DNA of 64,000 nucleotides from Flavilitoribacter nigricans DSM 23189 = NBRC 102662 (GCF_002646595.1 NZ_PDUD01000024.1:1-64000), one strand, 5' to 3'; shown: positions 45,083 to 54,658, counted from the first letter of the stretch. Notes: a model not told the origin generated them from the letters alone. Numbers and translations are program-made.

Positions 45083-46126
45083 TTACCTAAATCGATCAAT
45101 AACCGTTACTCCCAGGGCATCATGATCGTCCATCTTCATTAAAGCGGCAGCGGCTTCTTCCAGACTGATCGACTGGCCAAGTAATGCTTTTGGGTTGATC
45201 CGGCCACTTGTAATTAGCTGCAGCATGCCCGGATAGGCGTGGGCCTGCATGCCGTGGCTACCGATGATCTCCAGTTCTTTCGCAATTACCGGTCCCATGG
45301 GAACAGCGGGTGTCCGGTGGGTGCCGGTCATCAGGCCGATCTGGATATGGCGTCCGCGTTTGGCCAGGCAGGCAATAGAATTAATACAGGTCACCGTGCT
45401 GCCCAGCGCATCGACTGAGACCTGCGCGCCGCCGCCGGTGATCTCCCGGATCGCCTCCGGAATCTGATCTATTTCGCTAGCGTTGAGTACTCGATCCGCG
45501 CCCAGCTTCTTTGCCAGTTCCAGTTTATCCGTGGCGATATCTACCGCTACTACACGGCCCCCCAGCGCCTTGGCGATCTGAATGGCCGATAGTCCAACCC
45601 CGCCGCAGGCGTGCACCGCTACCCAGTCTCCTCCCTGTAAACGTCCCTGGACGGCAATGCCCCGGTAGGCCGTGATGAAACGGCAGCCCAGTACCGCGGC
45701 GGCATTGAAACCCAGTTTATCCGGCAGCCGGACCAGATTCTGCTCGGCGTAGGGTACCGCCACGTATTCCGCAAAACAGCCCATACCGGTGAACCCGGGC
45801 TGGTAGTAATCATCACAGATCTGTTGGTTACCGGTCCGGCATTGCGGACAGCTTCCACATCCCATACTAAACGGCAAAGTAACCCGGTCTCCGATTTGCC
45901 AGTTTTTCACATTTTTCCCCAGCGCGGCGATAGTTCCGGCAAATTCATGTCCCGGTACATGGGGTAAATGCACATCCGAATCGTGCCCCATCCAGCCGTG
46001 CCAGTCCGATCGGCACAGACCCGCTGCCGCTACCTGGATGACAACTCCATCTGCCGTCGGTTCGGGATCAGGTAGCTCCGTTACCCGCACGGGGGCCTGG
46101 AATGCTTCAAAAAAGAGTGCTTTCAT
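45083..46126 (-). CDS. Zinc-dependent alcohol dehydrogenase (MDR family)
   Basis: 347 residues. Catalytic-zinc ligands are Cys 38 (AGLCRSDWHGW), His 60 and Glu 61 (VPGHEFAG) and the later Cys in GCRFITAYRG; the structural-zinc cysteines are in GCGSCPQCRTGNQQIC. The NAD(P) motif is HACGGVGLSAIQIA. Oxidises or reduces an alcohol/aldehyde; substrate unknown. Its start is 31 bases from the end of the GT39-like gene on the same strand, so it may be the last gene of that unit. Confidence 0.92.
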   Translation of the reverse strand: MKALFFEAFQAPVRVTELPDPEPTADGVVIQVAAAGLCRSDWHGWMGHDSDVHLPHVPGHEFAGTIAALGKNVKNWQIGDRVTLPFSMGCGSCPQCRTGNQQICDDYYQPGFTGMGCFAEYVAVPYAEQNLVRLPDKLGFNAAAVLGCRFITAYRGIAVQGRLQGGDWVAVHACGGVGLSAIQIAKALGGRVVAVDIATDKLELAKKLGADRVLNASEIDQIPEAIREITGGGAQVSVDALGSTVTCINSIACLAKRGRHIQIGLMTGTHRTPAVPMGPVIAKELEIIGSHGMQAHAYPGMLQLITSGRINPKALLGQSISLEEAAAALMKMDDHDALGVTVIDRFR

Positions 46127-46157
46127 GATTTGAATTTAGGATGGGGAATCATACTCT

Positions 46158-47633
46158 TTATTTAACTAAAACCATGCCCGTTTCTTCGGATCTGAAAAGG
46201 ACCTCCCGTCCGGCGGAAATTCCGAGCGCTTCCAGTTCGCGGCTTTCGGTGAAAATAAAGTCGTCTTCCGCATTGGGCGGTTCGCGGTTGAACTCTTCCA
46301 TCCAGTACATCTCCCACCAACGACGGTAGAAATTCAGGGTCGGTTCCAGGTGGTGAAACACGCCGATCTTCCGGGATGATCCGTCCTCCGGGCGGTAATC
46401 TTTCAGCAATTGCACCACGTGTTTGGTGTCCTTATCGTACTTCCAGTTGAGGTAATACCCGACATTGAGGTTCAGGGCGGTGATCAACAGCCAGCCCAGG
46501 GTATATACGCCCAGAACGGCGGTAGTAATTGCTTTACTCCGCGTCCAGAGCCAGCCGCAAGTAAACAGCAGATTGAGCGCCCACAACGGATAGAGAAATA
46601 TTGCAAAACGCTCTTCCAGATAATCCTGCCCCAGCAGATGATGCTGTACGATGGTCATCAGCGGGATCAGCCAGGCGATGGTGTTGGTGATCGCCAGTGC
46701 GGTGTGTCGCTCAAAGAAGGCCGTATCTCTCCGAATCCATTTTTGCAGGATCAGTCCGGCCGGCAGCAGTATCGCCGCGCAGGCGAGTACCCCCAGTACA
46801 TTGATCCAGCCGTCCGGTATTCCGATCTCGTAGAACGAGCGCTCAATAAGCGAACGCACGGTATTCTCAAAAAAGCCCTCCTTGCCTCCAAAGGACACGG
46901 TATTGTTCCTGAGGATCACCCGGAAAGGGACGAACAGCAGTGCCGCGAGCAGTCCCAGCGCCAGCAAATTCCCGGCGTGAAGTTTCCAGTTCCTGATAAA
47001 GTCATTCGGCAGCCCGCGGGTTTTCCAGAACGGTAGCAGGTAAAAGCAACCAAATGCCGCCACGTAAAAGTTGAGCAAAGCAAAATTGCTCATTACGGAC
47101 AGGATCCCGCAGAGATGAAAACCCAGCAAATAGCGGGCGGCGGGCTTTTCTACGTAAGCAATGAGCAAATAAAGGCTGGCGATCATGGTGCCGATGGAAA
47201 GACCATACCCCCGGGCGACGCCAAAAAAATCCAATAGGTAGGGATTGGCGATCAGCACCAGAAAACCGGCCAACTGCATCCAGGCCACGGGCAGGCGGCG
47301 ACAAAGCCGGTAACCAAAATACAGATAAGGCAACAGCGCCAAAATATTCGGCAACCGCAGTGACCATTCGGAAAAGCCGAAAATACTTTCCGAAAGTTTC
47401 ATCAAAAGCGTATTGAGAATATGGTTATTGGTGATCACACTGGTGAAAGGGTGCTGGTAAAGCAGAATCGCCCATTCGCCTTGAGGAAAAAAGTGCAGCG
47501 TAGTGAAGCTTTCATCGTGCGTAAAGGAAGTGGTCACGGCCTTATAGACGACCCAGCACAAAAGAGCCAGGCTGATCCCTCCGACCACAAACTTCACCCA
47601 GGATGCCCGATCGGACGCTATCGCTCTTTCCAT
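46158..47633 (-). CDS. GT39-like multi-pass membrane glycosyltransferase
   Basis: About 491 residues from the ATG at 47633, with 10-12 membrane helices. The first loop holds THDESFTTLHF with an Asp-Glu pair (Asp 40, Glu 41), and ITNNHILNTLLMKLSE follows, both as in GT-C enzymes of the dolichyl-phosphate-mannose-protein mannosyltransferase type. A hydrophilic C-terminal domain (about 430-491) follows the last helix. It probably moves a sugar from a lipid carrier on the outer face of the membrane. It overlaps the DUF2141 gene by 16 bases, showing co-transcription. Confidence 0.8.
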   Translation of the reverse strand: MERAIASDRASWVKFVVGGISLALLCWVVYKAVTTSFTHDESFTTLHFFPQGEWAILLYQHPFTSVITNNHILNTLLMKLSESIFGFSEWSLRLPNILALLPYLYFGYRLCRRLPVAWMQLAGFLVLIANPYLLDFFGVARGYGLSIGTMIASLYLLIAYVEKPAARYLLGFHLCGILSVMSNFALLNFYVAAFGCFYLLPFWKTRGLPNDFIRNWKLHAGNLLALGLLAALLFVPFRVILRNNTVSFGGKEGFFENTVRSLIERSFYEIGIPDGWINVLGVLACAAILLPAGLILQKWIRRDTAFFERHTALAITNTIAWLIPLMTIVQHHLLGQDYLEERFAIFLYPLWALNLLFTCGWLWTRSKAITTAVLGVYTLGWLLITALNLNVGYYLNWKYDKDTKHVVQLLKDYRPEDGSSRKIGVFHHLEPTLNFYRRWWEMYWMEEFNREPPNAEDDFIFTESRELEALGISAGREVLFRSEETGMVLVK

Positions 47634-48082
47634 TTTTTTAAACTTACGGCTAAACTGGTACGCATCGCACCGAGGACAAATGAAGTTTCCTCGTAGGTAG
47701 GTGCGCTCCACTTGGCCCGTGGATTATTGGAAAAACCGTAGGGCTCCTTGGGGATGCCCAGCATGTTTTTGTCCAGATCGCCGTTACCGTTCTCGTCGTG
47801 GTACACCGCCAGGGCGTAGCGGCCGTGGGGTAAGCTGTCCAGTTGTATGTGCAGGCGGCCACCGGCTGACACCTTTTGGATCTTTAGCTGAAAAGGTTTG
47901 AGGGATTTGGCAAAGCTTTCTTCGCGGTCGTAAACCGCGACATGCACGTTTCCCCGGTCGGATTGCAGGTTTTCAATAGCCAGTGCAATACTACTGGTAT
48001 CGGGTTCGGACTGAACGGTCCGCTGTGAAAAGATCATACCGAAAAAAACACCGGCCAGAAGTGTCGTTATGTGTAATGCCAT
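47618..48082 (-). CDS. DUF2141 secreted protein
   Basis: 154 residues with an N-terminal signal sequence. The single domain matches DUF2141: ALAIENLQSDRGNVHVAVYD, LPHGRYALAVYHDENGNGDLDKN (a calcium-site-like loop rich in Asp and Asn) and MLGIPKEPYGFSNNPRAKWS, the family signature. Function unknown; a beta-sandwich is expected. First gene of a unit with the GT39-like enzyme. Confidence 0.9.
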   Translation of the reverse strand: MALHITTLLAGVFFGMIFSQRTVQSEPDTSSIALAIENLQSDRGNVHVAVYDREESFAKSLKPFQLKIQKVSAGGRLHIQLDSLPHGRYALAVYHDENGNGDLDKNMLGIPKEPYGFSNNPRAKWSAPTYEETSFVLGAMRTSLAVSLKKWKER

Positions 48083-48279
48083 CAGTGATTAAGGGTTATT
48101 TTAACTGAACTTATTTCTAACTTTATCCGCAGTGGGTAAAGTTCGGAGCGGGTCGGTCGCAAGAGGTCTGCACTTTTCAGTCGATTCGCGCTGACGGCAG
48201 CTCCGGCCTCCCTCCTCTCCTTTTTACCACGAAGCGAGACCAATAATCTCAACTTCTTCGAATTCTAACGCCAAAGTTG
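48083..48279. other. Intergenic region before rpmH, one hairpin seen
   Basis: Between the divergent DUF2141 and rpmH genes. It holds a small inverted repeat, AACTTTA (48119-48125) and TAAAGTT (48137-48143), plus GC-rich sequence without coding potential. The rpmH promoter follows directly. Confidence 0.5.
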
Positions 48280-48311
48280 TTTGGCTATTATGAGAAATAA
48301 GTTTACCTTTG
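48280..48311 (+). promoter_or_regulatory. Bacteroidota-type promoter of rpmH
   Basis: TTTG at 48280-48283, 20 bases, then TACCTTTG at 48304-48311: a full match to the -33 TTTG and -7 TAnnTTTG consensus of the Bacteroidota primary sigma factor. The transcript would start about 110 bases before rpmH. Confidence 0.8.
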
Positions 48312-48426
48312 TGCCACTTTTTCAAAAAGAAATTTATTTGCAGCTAAAAGGAACGGCGAAAAATAGCTTTTACAATTTCAAAAGTAGAGGTTATTCTTAC
48401 AAAATTCCTAAATAAAGTAGAGGATA

Positions 48427-48582
48427 ATGAAACGGACTTATCAACCTTCCAAAAGAAAGCGGGCTAACAAGCATGGATTTCGTTCGCGTATGAGTAGTAA
48501 GAATGGCCGCAAAGTGCTGGCACGTCGTCGGGCTAAGGGCCGTCATAAATTGACGGTTTCTGACGAGAAACACGTGAAGTAA
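48427..48582 (+). CDS. rpmH: 50S ribosomal protein L34
   Basis: 51 residues, the usual length. The sequence begins [20 protein letters not shown] and continues through the conserved [20 protein letters not shown], with a short acidic tail (TVSDEKHVK). A component of the large ribosomal subunit, near domain III of 23S rRNA. GAGGATA precedes the start. The common rpmH-rnpA order is not seen; the next gene is a convergent TPR protein. Confidence 0.97.
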   Translation: MKRTYQPSKRKRANKHGFRSRMSSKNGRKVLARRRAKGRHKLTVSDEKHVK

Positions 48583-48609
48583 GCCGTTTAGGCCGTATCC
48601 TTACTGCTA

Positions 48610-48661
48610 AAAAAATAACTTCCTGTAGATGTACGAACACAACTACAGGAAGTTATTTTTT
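48610..48661. terminator. Bidirectional rho-independent terminator after rpmH
   Basis: Perfect 19-base arms: AAAAAATAACTTCCTGTAG (48610-48628) and CTACAGGAAGTTATTTTTT (48643-48661), 14-base loop. It ends in U-tracts in both directions and serves rpmH (plus) and the TPR protein gene (minus). Confidence 0.92.
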
Positions 48662-48685
48662 GTCTAAACTCAGGGATCAGCGGTG

Positions 48686-50491
48686 CTATTGCACCTTGTC
48701 TCCCCGGAGTATCCGGAACCTTTTCCTGGCCTCAACGGCAAAGGTACTTCCGGAATAATCGATGAACAGAGTCTCGTAGAGGGACTTGGCTTTTTCCTTA
48801 TCGTCGAACTGGTTTTCGTACAGTTCGGCCAGTTGGAACAATGAATTATCCGTACGGATACTTTCTTCGTTGTAATCGTCGATGATCTTTTGCAGCAGTT
48901 CTGCTGTCTTTTCAAAATTCCTTTGTTTGCGAAAGATCCTGGCTTTCAGGTACAGGACATCGTCATCCAGACTGTGATCCGGAAATTCGATCAACAGACT
49001 GTCCAGTTTCCGGAACGCATCATCGAAGCGGTTCTGGAAGACCAGCAATTCGGACTGTGCGTACATTTCCATCGCCGTAGCTGTGGTGTCCAGCCCGAGA
49101 TTATCCATAATGAATACCGAGAGGTCCAGCGCATCGTTGGCGATCAGTTTCGAGGTAGACGCCTTGAGCACATCGAACTGAGCCTGTGCCCACTGGAAAT
49201 CCCCGTTGTAGTAGGATAATTTCGCGTTGCGGAACCTTGCTTCGTGTCCCAGCAGGTCTTCTTTGAAATCCTTATCCACCTGGGAGTACAGCAGCGTGGA
49301 TTCCCAGATCTCGTCCTGCATCAGATAATAATCCGCCAGATTGATCTTTCCCCAGGCCAGGGTGATCGGATCTACGCCCGGCAGCTCGATCATGCTCTGC
49401 AGCAGGCTGGTCGCCTTATCCAGATCGTTGATGTATAGCGCTTCCAGTTCGGCCATTTCCAGAATAATGGAAGCGGTAGCCCGGGATTTCCCGAACTCTT
49501 CCAGGAAAGATGCATACTGACTTTCCAGTTCCCGCAGATCCGCTTCGGTGTAGCTGTATCCTTCTACCAGGCGGTTGCGGCGATTGCGTAAACCTTCGCG
49601 TTTGGCATCTATATAAAAAGTGGAAGTAGGTTTCTCCTCCACGATGTAATCAAAAGCATCGATAGCGGCATCGTAATCGCCATCGTCAGCGGCAACTTCT
49701 CCCAGGCGGAAGATCCGGCCACCGTTCTCCCGCAGACGGCGGTCCAGTGCCTTGACCTGCCGCAGGGCATTGCGGTAATCTTTCCGCTGAATGAATACCC
49801 AGGTCAGCAGTTCGTTATTATTGAGATTCCGGTCATTATCCTGGATCCGCTGGTAGAGCTGCGCCTGCAGTTCGCGGTAATCCTCATCCGTCAGATAGCG
49901 CTGGAAGATCACCTTGAGGTTGTTCACCAGATCCGGATTGGCATCCATACTGCTGAGATAATTCTCGATCATCTTGGGAATATCTCCCTTACGGCGGTAG
50001 AGATCCCCGAGGTTGTAGGCGAATACCTGCTCGTCCTTGAGCAGTTCGGCCCCTTTTTCGTAAGTCTTGATCGCCAGATCGTATTTGGTCTGGCTGAGGA
50101 AGGCATTGGCCAGTCTGGTAATCGTATACTGATTGGCCGGCAGGTTGTCGATGGCGGCTTCGTATTGTTTCTTGGCCTCATCGTCCTTCATCTGTCGCTC
50201 GTACAGCCGACCGGCCGTTACGTACAAATTGACATTTTCGGGATCCTTGCGAAGCTGACGGGAAATGACCTTGTCCGCATCATCATATTGCTCCAGGTAG
50301 ATCAGACAATCTACATAGCGATCAAAATAGTAGGGATTTCTTTCATTCGCCTGGTAGAGCTGTTCGTACAGGGATGCGGCTTTTTCGTATTCTCCGTTCT
50401 GATAATACTGTTGCGCTAATTTTGCCGGTTGGGCCCAGCCCATCACTACTCCTCCCACAACTAAGGCAATCGTCAAAAATAGGTATCTCAT
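48686..50491 (-). CDS. Secreted tetratricopeptide-repeat protein
   Basis: 601 residues with a Sec signal peptide ending GWAQ. TPR-type repeats run along nearly the whole length: AQQYYQNGEYEKAASLYEQL, AGRLYERQMKDDEAKKQYEA, NLGDLYRRKGDIPKMIENYL, FRNAKLSYYNGDFQWAQAQF, and LAELYENQFDDKEKAKSLYE at the end. It would form a long periplasmic solenoid for protein-protein contacts. It follows tonB in the same orientation, but a terminator between them argues for separate transcription. Confidence 0.9.
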   Translation of the reverse strand: MRYLFLTIALVVGGVVMGWAQPAKLAQQYYQNGEYEKAASLYEQLYQANERNPYYFDRYVDCLIYLEQYDDADKVISRQLRKDPENVNLYVTAGRLYERQMKDDEAKKQYEAAIDNLPANQYTITRLANAFLSQTKYDLAIKTYEKGAELLKDEQVFAYNLGDLYRRKGDIPKMIENYLSSMDANPDLVNNLKVIFQRYLTDEDYRELQAQLYQRIQDNDRNLNNNELLTWVFIQRKDYRNALRQVKALDRRLRENGGRIFRLGEVAADDGDYDAAIDAFDYIVEEKPTSTFYIDAKREGLRNRRNRLVEGYSYTEADLRELESQYASFLEEFGKSRATASIILEMAELEALYINDLDKATSLLQSMIELPGVDPITLAWGKINLADYYLMQDEIWESTLLYSQVDKDFKEDLLGHEARFRNAKLSYYNGDFQWAQAQFDVLKASTSKLIANDALDLSVFIMDNLGLDTTATAMEMYAQSELLVFQNRFDDAFRKLDSLLIEFPDHSLDDDVLYLKARIFRKQRNFEKTAELLQKIIDDYNEESIRTDNSLFQLAELYENQFDDKEKAKSLYETLFIDYSGSTFAVEARKRFRILRGDKVQ

Positions 50492-50792
50492 GGTCTGGAT
50501 TGCTGATTTTGTAAATCCGGCCCGGCCGGATTGAGTGAAAACGTAAACGAATGGATCGATCCGAATGGAGAAATGCGAGATTTCTTCCAGCTAACGGCGG
50601 TGCATAACATAAGTCGTTCAGTGGTGGATCGCACACCGGTTATGCCCATTAGCTGTTACCATAAAACGTACTTAGGAAACAAAAGTTGCTTAATCCTTTT
50701 TCAGTTTGTGTCATCGGGTTTGCTGATCCTCCCAACTAAATTACGAAACAAATAAGGAATAGCGTTACATCCAGGTAGGAATTAATTTAAAT

Positions 50793-50862
50793 CCGGGGCG
50801 GCTGCCGGCCGTAGCAAGGCCGCAAGTCCATAAACGACGGAAGCCCGGGAAAGAACCGCCCC
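50793..50862. repeat. GC-rich 70-base inverted-repeat element
   Basis: CCGGGGCGG (50793-50801) and CCGCCCC (50856-50862) pair across a 54-base interior that holds further palindromes (GGCC-N7-GGCC and CCCGGG). It lies in the 443-base gap between the TPR gene and tonB, which otherwise has only the tonB terminator. It looks like a dispersed, REP-type element. Confidence 0.45.
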
Positions 50863-50868
50863 AAACGC

Positions 50869-50907
50869 AAAACGGCTAAACCTGAGATTCAGGCTTAGCC
50901 GTTTTTG
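50869..50907 (-). terminator. Terminator of the gcvH-vanZ-tonB unit
   Basis: Outer arms AAAACGGCTAA (50869-50879) and TTAGCCGTTTT (50895-50905), inner CCTGA / TCAGG, then a T-run on both sides. It begins 28 bases past the tonB stop on the minus strand. Confidence 0.88.
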
Positions 50908-50934
50908 AGGATATTGATATATCAAGAAGTAGTA

Positions 50935-51852
50935 TTACTCGAGCTTGAAACGTACGGGCAGGTTAAACTGCACCCGTACCGGGCGGCCCCGCTGCTTACC
51001 AGGAGTCCAGCGGATACCCTCATTGTTCATGAGGTTTACAACCCGCAGTGCTTCCTGTCCGCATTGAGCACCGATATCCCTTACCACTTTGGCGTCCGTT
51101 ACAGTTCCGTCTTTCTCGACAACGAACTGAACTACCACCATACCTTCTACGCCGTTTTCACGAGCGATGGCAGGATACTTGATATTCTTATAGATGTATT
51201 CCAACATCTTTTTATCCGCACATGCCTTTTTAGCAGCTTTATCAGCTTCGTCTTCACATCCGGGGAAGCGAGGCATATCTTCCACTACTTTAAAGATCTC
51301 CTCAACCTTAGGCTCAGGTGGTGGAGGTGGTGGCGGTGGCGGAGGAGGCGGAGCATCCTCTACTGGAGGAGCTTCGACAACCGTCTCTTCGTCGACACTC
51401 ATATCGACAAATTCGGGTTCGTCCTCTTCAATAATTTCTTCTTCAGGTACCTCCTGAATTACAGGCGGTGGTGGAGGTGGTGGCGGCGGTGGTGGTTCAG
51501 CCGTACGTGGAGGTTCGATCTCGATCTCCTCTTCTAACGTATCTAAGTACTGAGATACATCGATTGTTTTTTCGTACTGCGTCCAACCAAAGGCCAGAAT
51601 AGTTACTCCGAGAGCCAAAGCCAGGCCGAGATTGAAGAAAGTACCACTGAGTTTGAAAACATCAGCTTCGGGGTACTTATTTCTGCTTCCCAGACCAGCG
51701 CTAGACTGTCCTGCATGTTTCTCCGGCAATGACTGAGCTCTGCTTTTGTACAGATTTCGCATGAGGAAGATCATGGCTAAAATACCCACGATCACTGCTC
51801 CTACGATGATGCCCAGTTGCGTGCCGGTAATAGATACGTCGAGCACAAGCAT
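50935..51852 (-). CDS. Energy transducer TonB
   Basis: 305 residues. Unlike E. coli TonB it has two N-terminal membrane segments (about 10-30 and 70-92). Next come two polyproline blocks of 11-12 Pro each, flanked by acidic linkers, forming the periplasm-spanning rod. The C-terminal TonB domain is complete: YIYKNIKYPAIARENGVEGM, VVQFVVEKDGTVTDAKVVRD, then EALRVVNLM and RVQFNLPVRFKLE. It passes proton-motive energy to outer-membrane receptors. 12 bases after vanZ, so in one operon with it. No ExbB/ExbD nearby. Confidence 0.95.
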   Translation of the reverse strand: MLVLDVSITGTQLGIIVGAVIVGILAMIFLMRNLYKSRAQSLPEKHAGQSSAGLGSRNKYPEADVFKLSGTFFNLGLALALGVTILAFGWTQYEKTIDVSQYLDTLEEEIEIEPPRTAEPPPPPPPPPPPVIQEVPEEEIIEEDEPEFVDMSVDEETVVEAPPVEDAPPPPPPPPPPPPEPKVEEIFKVVEDMPRFPGCEDEADKAAKKACADKKMLEYIYKNIKYPAIARENGVEGMVVVQFVVEKDGTVTDAKVVRDIGAQCGQEALRVVNLMNNEGIRWTPGKQRGRPVRVQFNLPVRFKLE

Positions 51853-51864
51853 ACTGACAAGGTT

Positions 51865-52218
51865 TTACGTAATGAATAATCTAATTAGGAATAGGCTCCC
51901 AATTGAGCCGATAATATTAGCAATAATGTCATTAACTTCAAAATATCGTCCTGGGAAAAAGGAAAATTGGATAATTTCCATCAGTATCCCAAAAGCTATA
52001 CAAGCCGCTACGGTCATGATCTTGTGGCGTTTATCCAGGCGCCCGTTCTTGTGCCAGGCCCAGAGAAATAATCCGCCGAAGACGAAGTATACCGCACAGT
52101 GGGCGATCTTGTCCGGTTCCCAGAGGTTCAGAGTCGTTTCCGGAAGGTTAACGCCTCCGATCGTGGATCCCCAAACAATGAATATTGCCCAAAGAATAGC
52201 TGGTATAAAATATTTCAA
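51865..52218 (-). CDS. VanZ-family membrane protein
   Basis: 117 residues, four membrane helices. VanZ signatures are DKIAHCAVYFVFGGLFLW and GILMEIIQFSFFPGRYFEVNDIIANIIGS. Function in most bacteria is unknown; VanZ itself gives low-level teicoplanin resistance. It sits between gcvH and tonB on the same strand, an order common in Bacteroidota. Confidence 0.93.
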   Translation of the reverse strand: MKYFIPAILWAIFIVWGSTIGGVNLPETTLNLWEPDKIAHCAVYFVFGGLFLWAWHKNGRLDKRHKIMTVAACIAFGILMEIIQFSFFPGRYFEVNDIIANIIGSIGSLFLIRLFIT

Positions 52219-52388
52219 AGTAACTTACATTATGCTAGATGTGACCGATTCCCATTTTGGTGGGTGCCGGTACATTTTTTTTTTCTTTTTTGCGAAAAAA
52301 TTGGATTTCCGGGGTTAAATATTCGACCAATAGCCGAATAACCACCTGAAAAACAAATATTTGCGCAACAGAGTTCGCCAGTATTATT

Positions 52389-52781
52389 TTAGGCGATGCT
52401 CGCCTGGTAGGCCTCCGCGTCCATGAGATCCTCCAGTTCATCGGGATGGGAGAGCTCAATTTTGACGATCCAGCCGTCACCGTAGGGGGAGCTGTTGACC
52501 AGTGTGGGATCATCGCCTTCGGAGTCATCCAGCTTGGAATTGAACTCCAGCACCGTTCCGGATACCGGCATATACAGTTCAGACGTTGTCTTTACGGCTT
52601 CCACCGTACCGAACTCATCCCCCTGTTCCAGGGTTTCCCCGACGGTTTCCACCTCAATGTAAACGAGTTCACCCAATTCGCTCTGGGCAAAATCCGTAAT
52701 GCCCACATAGGCAATGTTATCTCCTTCCAGGCGCACCCACTCGTGCTCCTCGGTATACTTCAGATTTTCAGGAAATTCCAT
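52389..52781 (-). CDS. gcvH: Glycine cleavage system H protein
   Basis: 130 residues. The lipoyl-carrier fold is complete, with the lipoylated lysine Lys 64 in VEAVKTTSELYMP. It carries the aminomethyl group between the P and T proteins of the glycine cleavage complex. N-terminus FPENLKYTEEHEWVRLEGD is canonical. Other gcv genes are not in the window. 170 bases upstream of vanZ on the same strand, with an AT-rich gap between. Confidence 0.97.
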   Translation of the reverse strand: MEFPENLKYTEEHEWVRLEGDNIAYVGITDFAQSELGELVYIEVETVGETLEQGDEFGTVEAVKTTSELYMPVSGTVLEFNSKLDDSEGDDPTLVNSSPYGDGWIVKIELSHPDELEDLMDAEAYQASIA

Positions 52782-53056
52782 ATAGATCTACTTAATAAAG
52801 TGGTGATGCAACTTGAAGCGGTTAAAATTTGGCTTTTGAGATCTGTTATCCATCATTTTGTAAGCCTTTCGGCAAAGTAAAGACGGTAACAAGATCCAAT
52901 CGTTCTATTCAAACGGCTTCTTAGAACTTACGCTAAAATGAATGTCGGGCAGTGCAGGTATACCGGCCGGAACGGGGAAACCGCCCCTGCGCTCAGTTTG
53001 CACTACCCGTTGTCCGCTTTGAGCTTCGGTTTCGAACCGGGCCAAACGGCATTATA

Positions 53057-54391
53057 TCAATTGGCGGATACGCCTTCTTTCTGTTCCTGCTCCGCAATGA
53101 ATTCCTTGACCCACTTGGTAGTCACGGATTTCGGACGTTCCAGCGGCAGTCCCAGCGCCCGGGACCAGCACAGTGCGGCCATTACGCCCAGTGCCCGGGA
53201 AACGCCGAACAGCACGGTGTAATAGCTATATTGCTTCAAGCCGTAGTGTACGAGCAGCGCACCGGAGTGGGCATCCACGTTCGGCCAGGGGTTCTTTACT
53301 TTACCGAGGCTCTGCAGGATCGGCGGCACCACCTCAAAGAGGTTCCAGACCACCTGTACGATATCGCTGTCCTGCAGATAGTCTTCCGCGAAGGCTTTCT
53401 GGGCCATGAAACGCGGATCCGGCTGGCGCAGTACAGCGTGTCCGTAACCGGGGATCACCTGACCTCGGGACAGGGTTGTCTGTACATAGTCGGCGATCTG
53501 CTCTTTGGACGGGGTCTCCGTACCCAGAGCATCCAGCATGCGGAAGATAAATTTGATCACTTCCTGGTTGGCCAGACCGTGCAGCGGACCGGCCAGCGCG
53601 CCCATACCGGCCGCGAAGGACAGGTAAGGATCACTGAGGGTAGAACCGACCAGGTGTACCGTGTGGGCGGAAGCGTTTCCTCCCTCGTGGTCCGCGTGGA
53701 TGGTCATATACAGGCGCATCAGGCTCTTGAACTCATCGTTCTCGATGCCCAGCATGTGCCCGAAGTTGCCGGCCCAGTCCTGGGAAATATCCGGCGGAAT
53801 GTGGTCGCCGTTGAAATAGGTACGACGGTAGATATATGCTGCGATCCGCGGCAAACGCGCGATCAGGTTCATTGCATCTTCATAGGTAGGATCCCAATAC
53901 TCGCTCTTGTGGATGCCTTCGTCGTATCTGCGGGCGAAACAACTTTCCGTCTGCAGGGCCGAAATGGCCATAACGAACTGCGTCATCGGGTGGGTCTCCA
54001 CCGGAAGGCTATCCAATACTCTGAATACGTGTTCCGGAACATTACTCCGGTTGGTCCACTGCTGCGACAGCCACTTCACTTCTTCTTCGGTGGGAATTTC
54101 ACCAACCAGCATCAGCCAGAAAAGGCCTTCCGGCAGGGGTTCTTTACCACCGGGCCGGGTGGGTAACAACTCTTTCAGTTCCGGAATACTGTAGCCACGA
54201 AAGCGGATACCTTTCACCGGATCCAGGTTGGAGGTTTCCCAGATCATCATTTTGATGCCCCGTGCGCCGCCGAACACCTGGCTTAGCACTACTTCATCTA
54301 CTTTCTTCGAGCCATGTTCGCGTAGTAAACTCTTAATCTCTGCCTTCAGCGCAGACGCTTTATCAATAAATTTTTGCTTTAAGGGATCCAT
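53057..54391 (-). CDS. gltA: Citrate synthase, eukaryotic/mitochondrial-like type
   Basis: 444 residues. Condenses acetyl-CoA and oxaloacetate, the first step of the TCA cycle. Catalytic residues: His in HADHEGGNASAH, His in PGYGHAVLR, and Asp in NVDAHSGALL. The long N-terminus and the motifs WLMLVGEIPTEEEV and AALCWSRALGLPLERPKS place it with the mitochondrial-like form found in some Bacteroidota, not the hexameric E. coli type. Single gene with its own promoter at 54431-54460. Confidence 0.95.
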   Translation of the reverse strand: MDPLKQKFIDKASALKAEIKSLLREHGSKKVDEVVLSQVFGGARGIKMMIWETSNLDPVKGIRFRGYSIPELKELLPTRPGGKEPLPEGLFWLMLVGEIPTEEEVKWLSQQWTNRSNVPEHVFRVLDSLPVETHPMTQFVMAISALQTESCFARRYDEGIHKSEYWDPTYEDAMNLIARLPRIAAYIYRRTYFNGDHIPPDISQDWAGNFGHMLGIENDEFKSLMRLYMTIHADHEGGNASAHTVHLVGSTLSDPYLSFAAGMGALAGPLHGLANQEVIKFIFRMLDALGTETPSKEQIADYVQTTLSRGQVIPGYGHAVLRQPDPRFMAQKAFAEDYLQDSDIVQVVWNLFEVVPPILQSLGKVKNPWPNVDAHSGALLVHYGLKQYSYYTVLFGVSRALGVMAALCWSRALGLPLERPKSVTTKWVKEFIAEQEQKEGVSAN

Positions 54392-54430
54392 CTATATTTT
54401 ATGGTTTATATAAGTTTGCACTGCCGCGCC

Positions 54431-54460
54431 CAAAAATACTAAAAATCGCTTACTAGACAA
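54431..54460 (-). promoter_or_regulatory. Promoter of gltA
   Basis: On the minus strand TTG (54460-54458), 19 bases, then TATTTTTG (54438-54431), matching the Bacteroidota -33/-7 consensus. It lies about 40 bases before the gltA start. Confidence 0.65.
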
Positions 54461-54658
54461 GCTCAAAGGCGGCAGAGCAAATGTAGGTGATGTAGAAATT
54501 ATTTTCCTGATAGTAACACAGCTCGGTACCGGACTTTGTTCAAAGGCCTTCCGGGTTTCAAACCAGAATGTCCTAAAGTATCAGAATCGGATCATTTTGG
54601 CCAACCATATTCGCGCCAACTTCCCTAATTTTGCAGTTTACTCTAAGATACATCATTT

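Noticed and set aside
51330-51500. Short tandem repeats that might suggest a CRISPR array
   Set aside because: They are the GGTGGAGG-type codons of the two polyproline blocks of tonB; no spacers.
52952-54166. 404-codon open frame on the plus strand
   Set aside because: Antisense to citrate synthase, whose catalytic motifs are complete; no start signal or family match.
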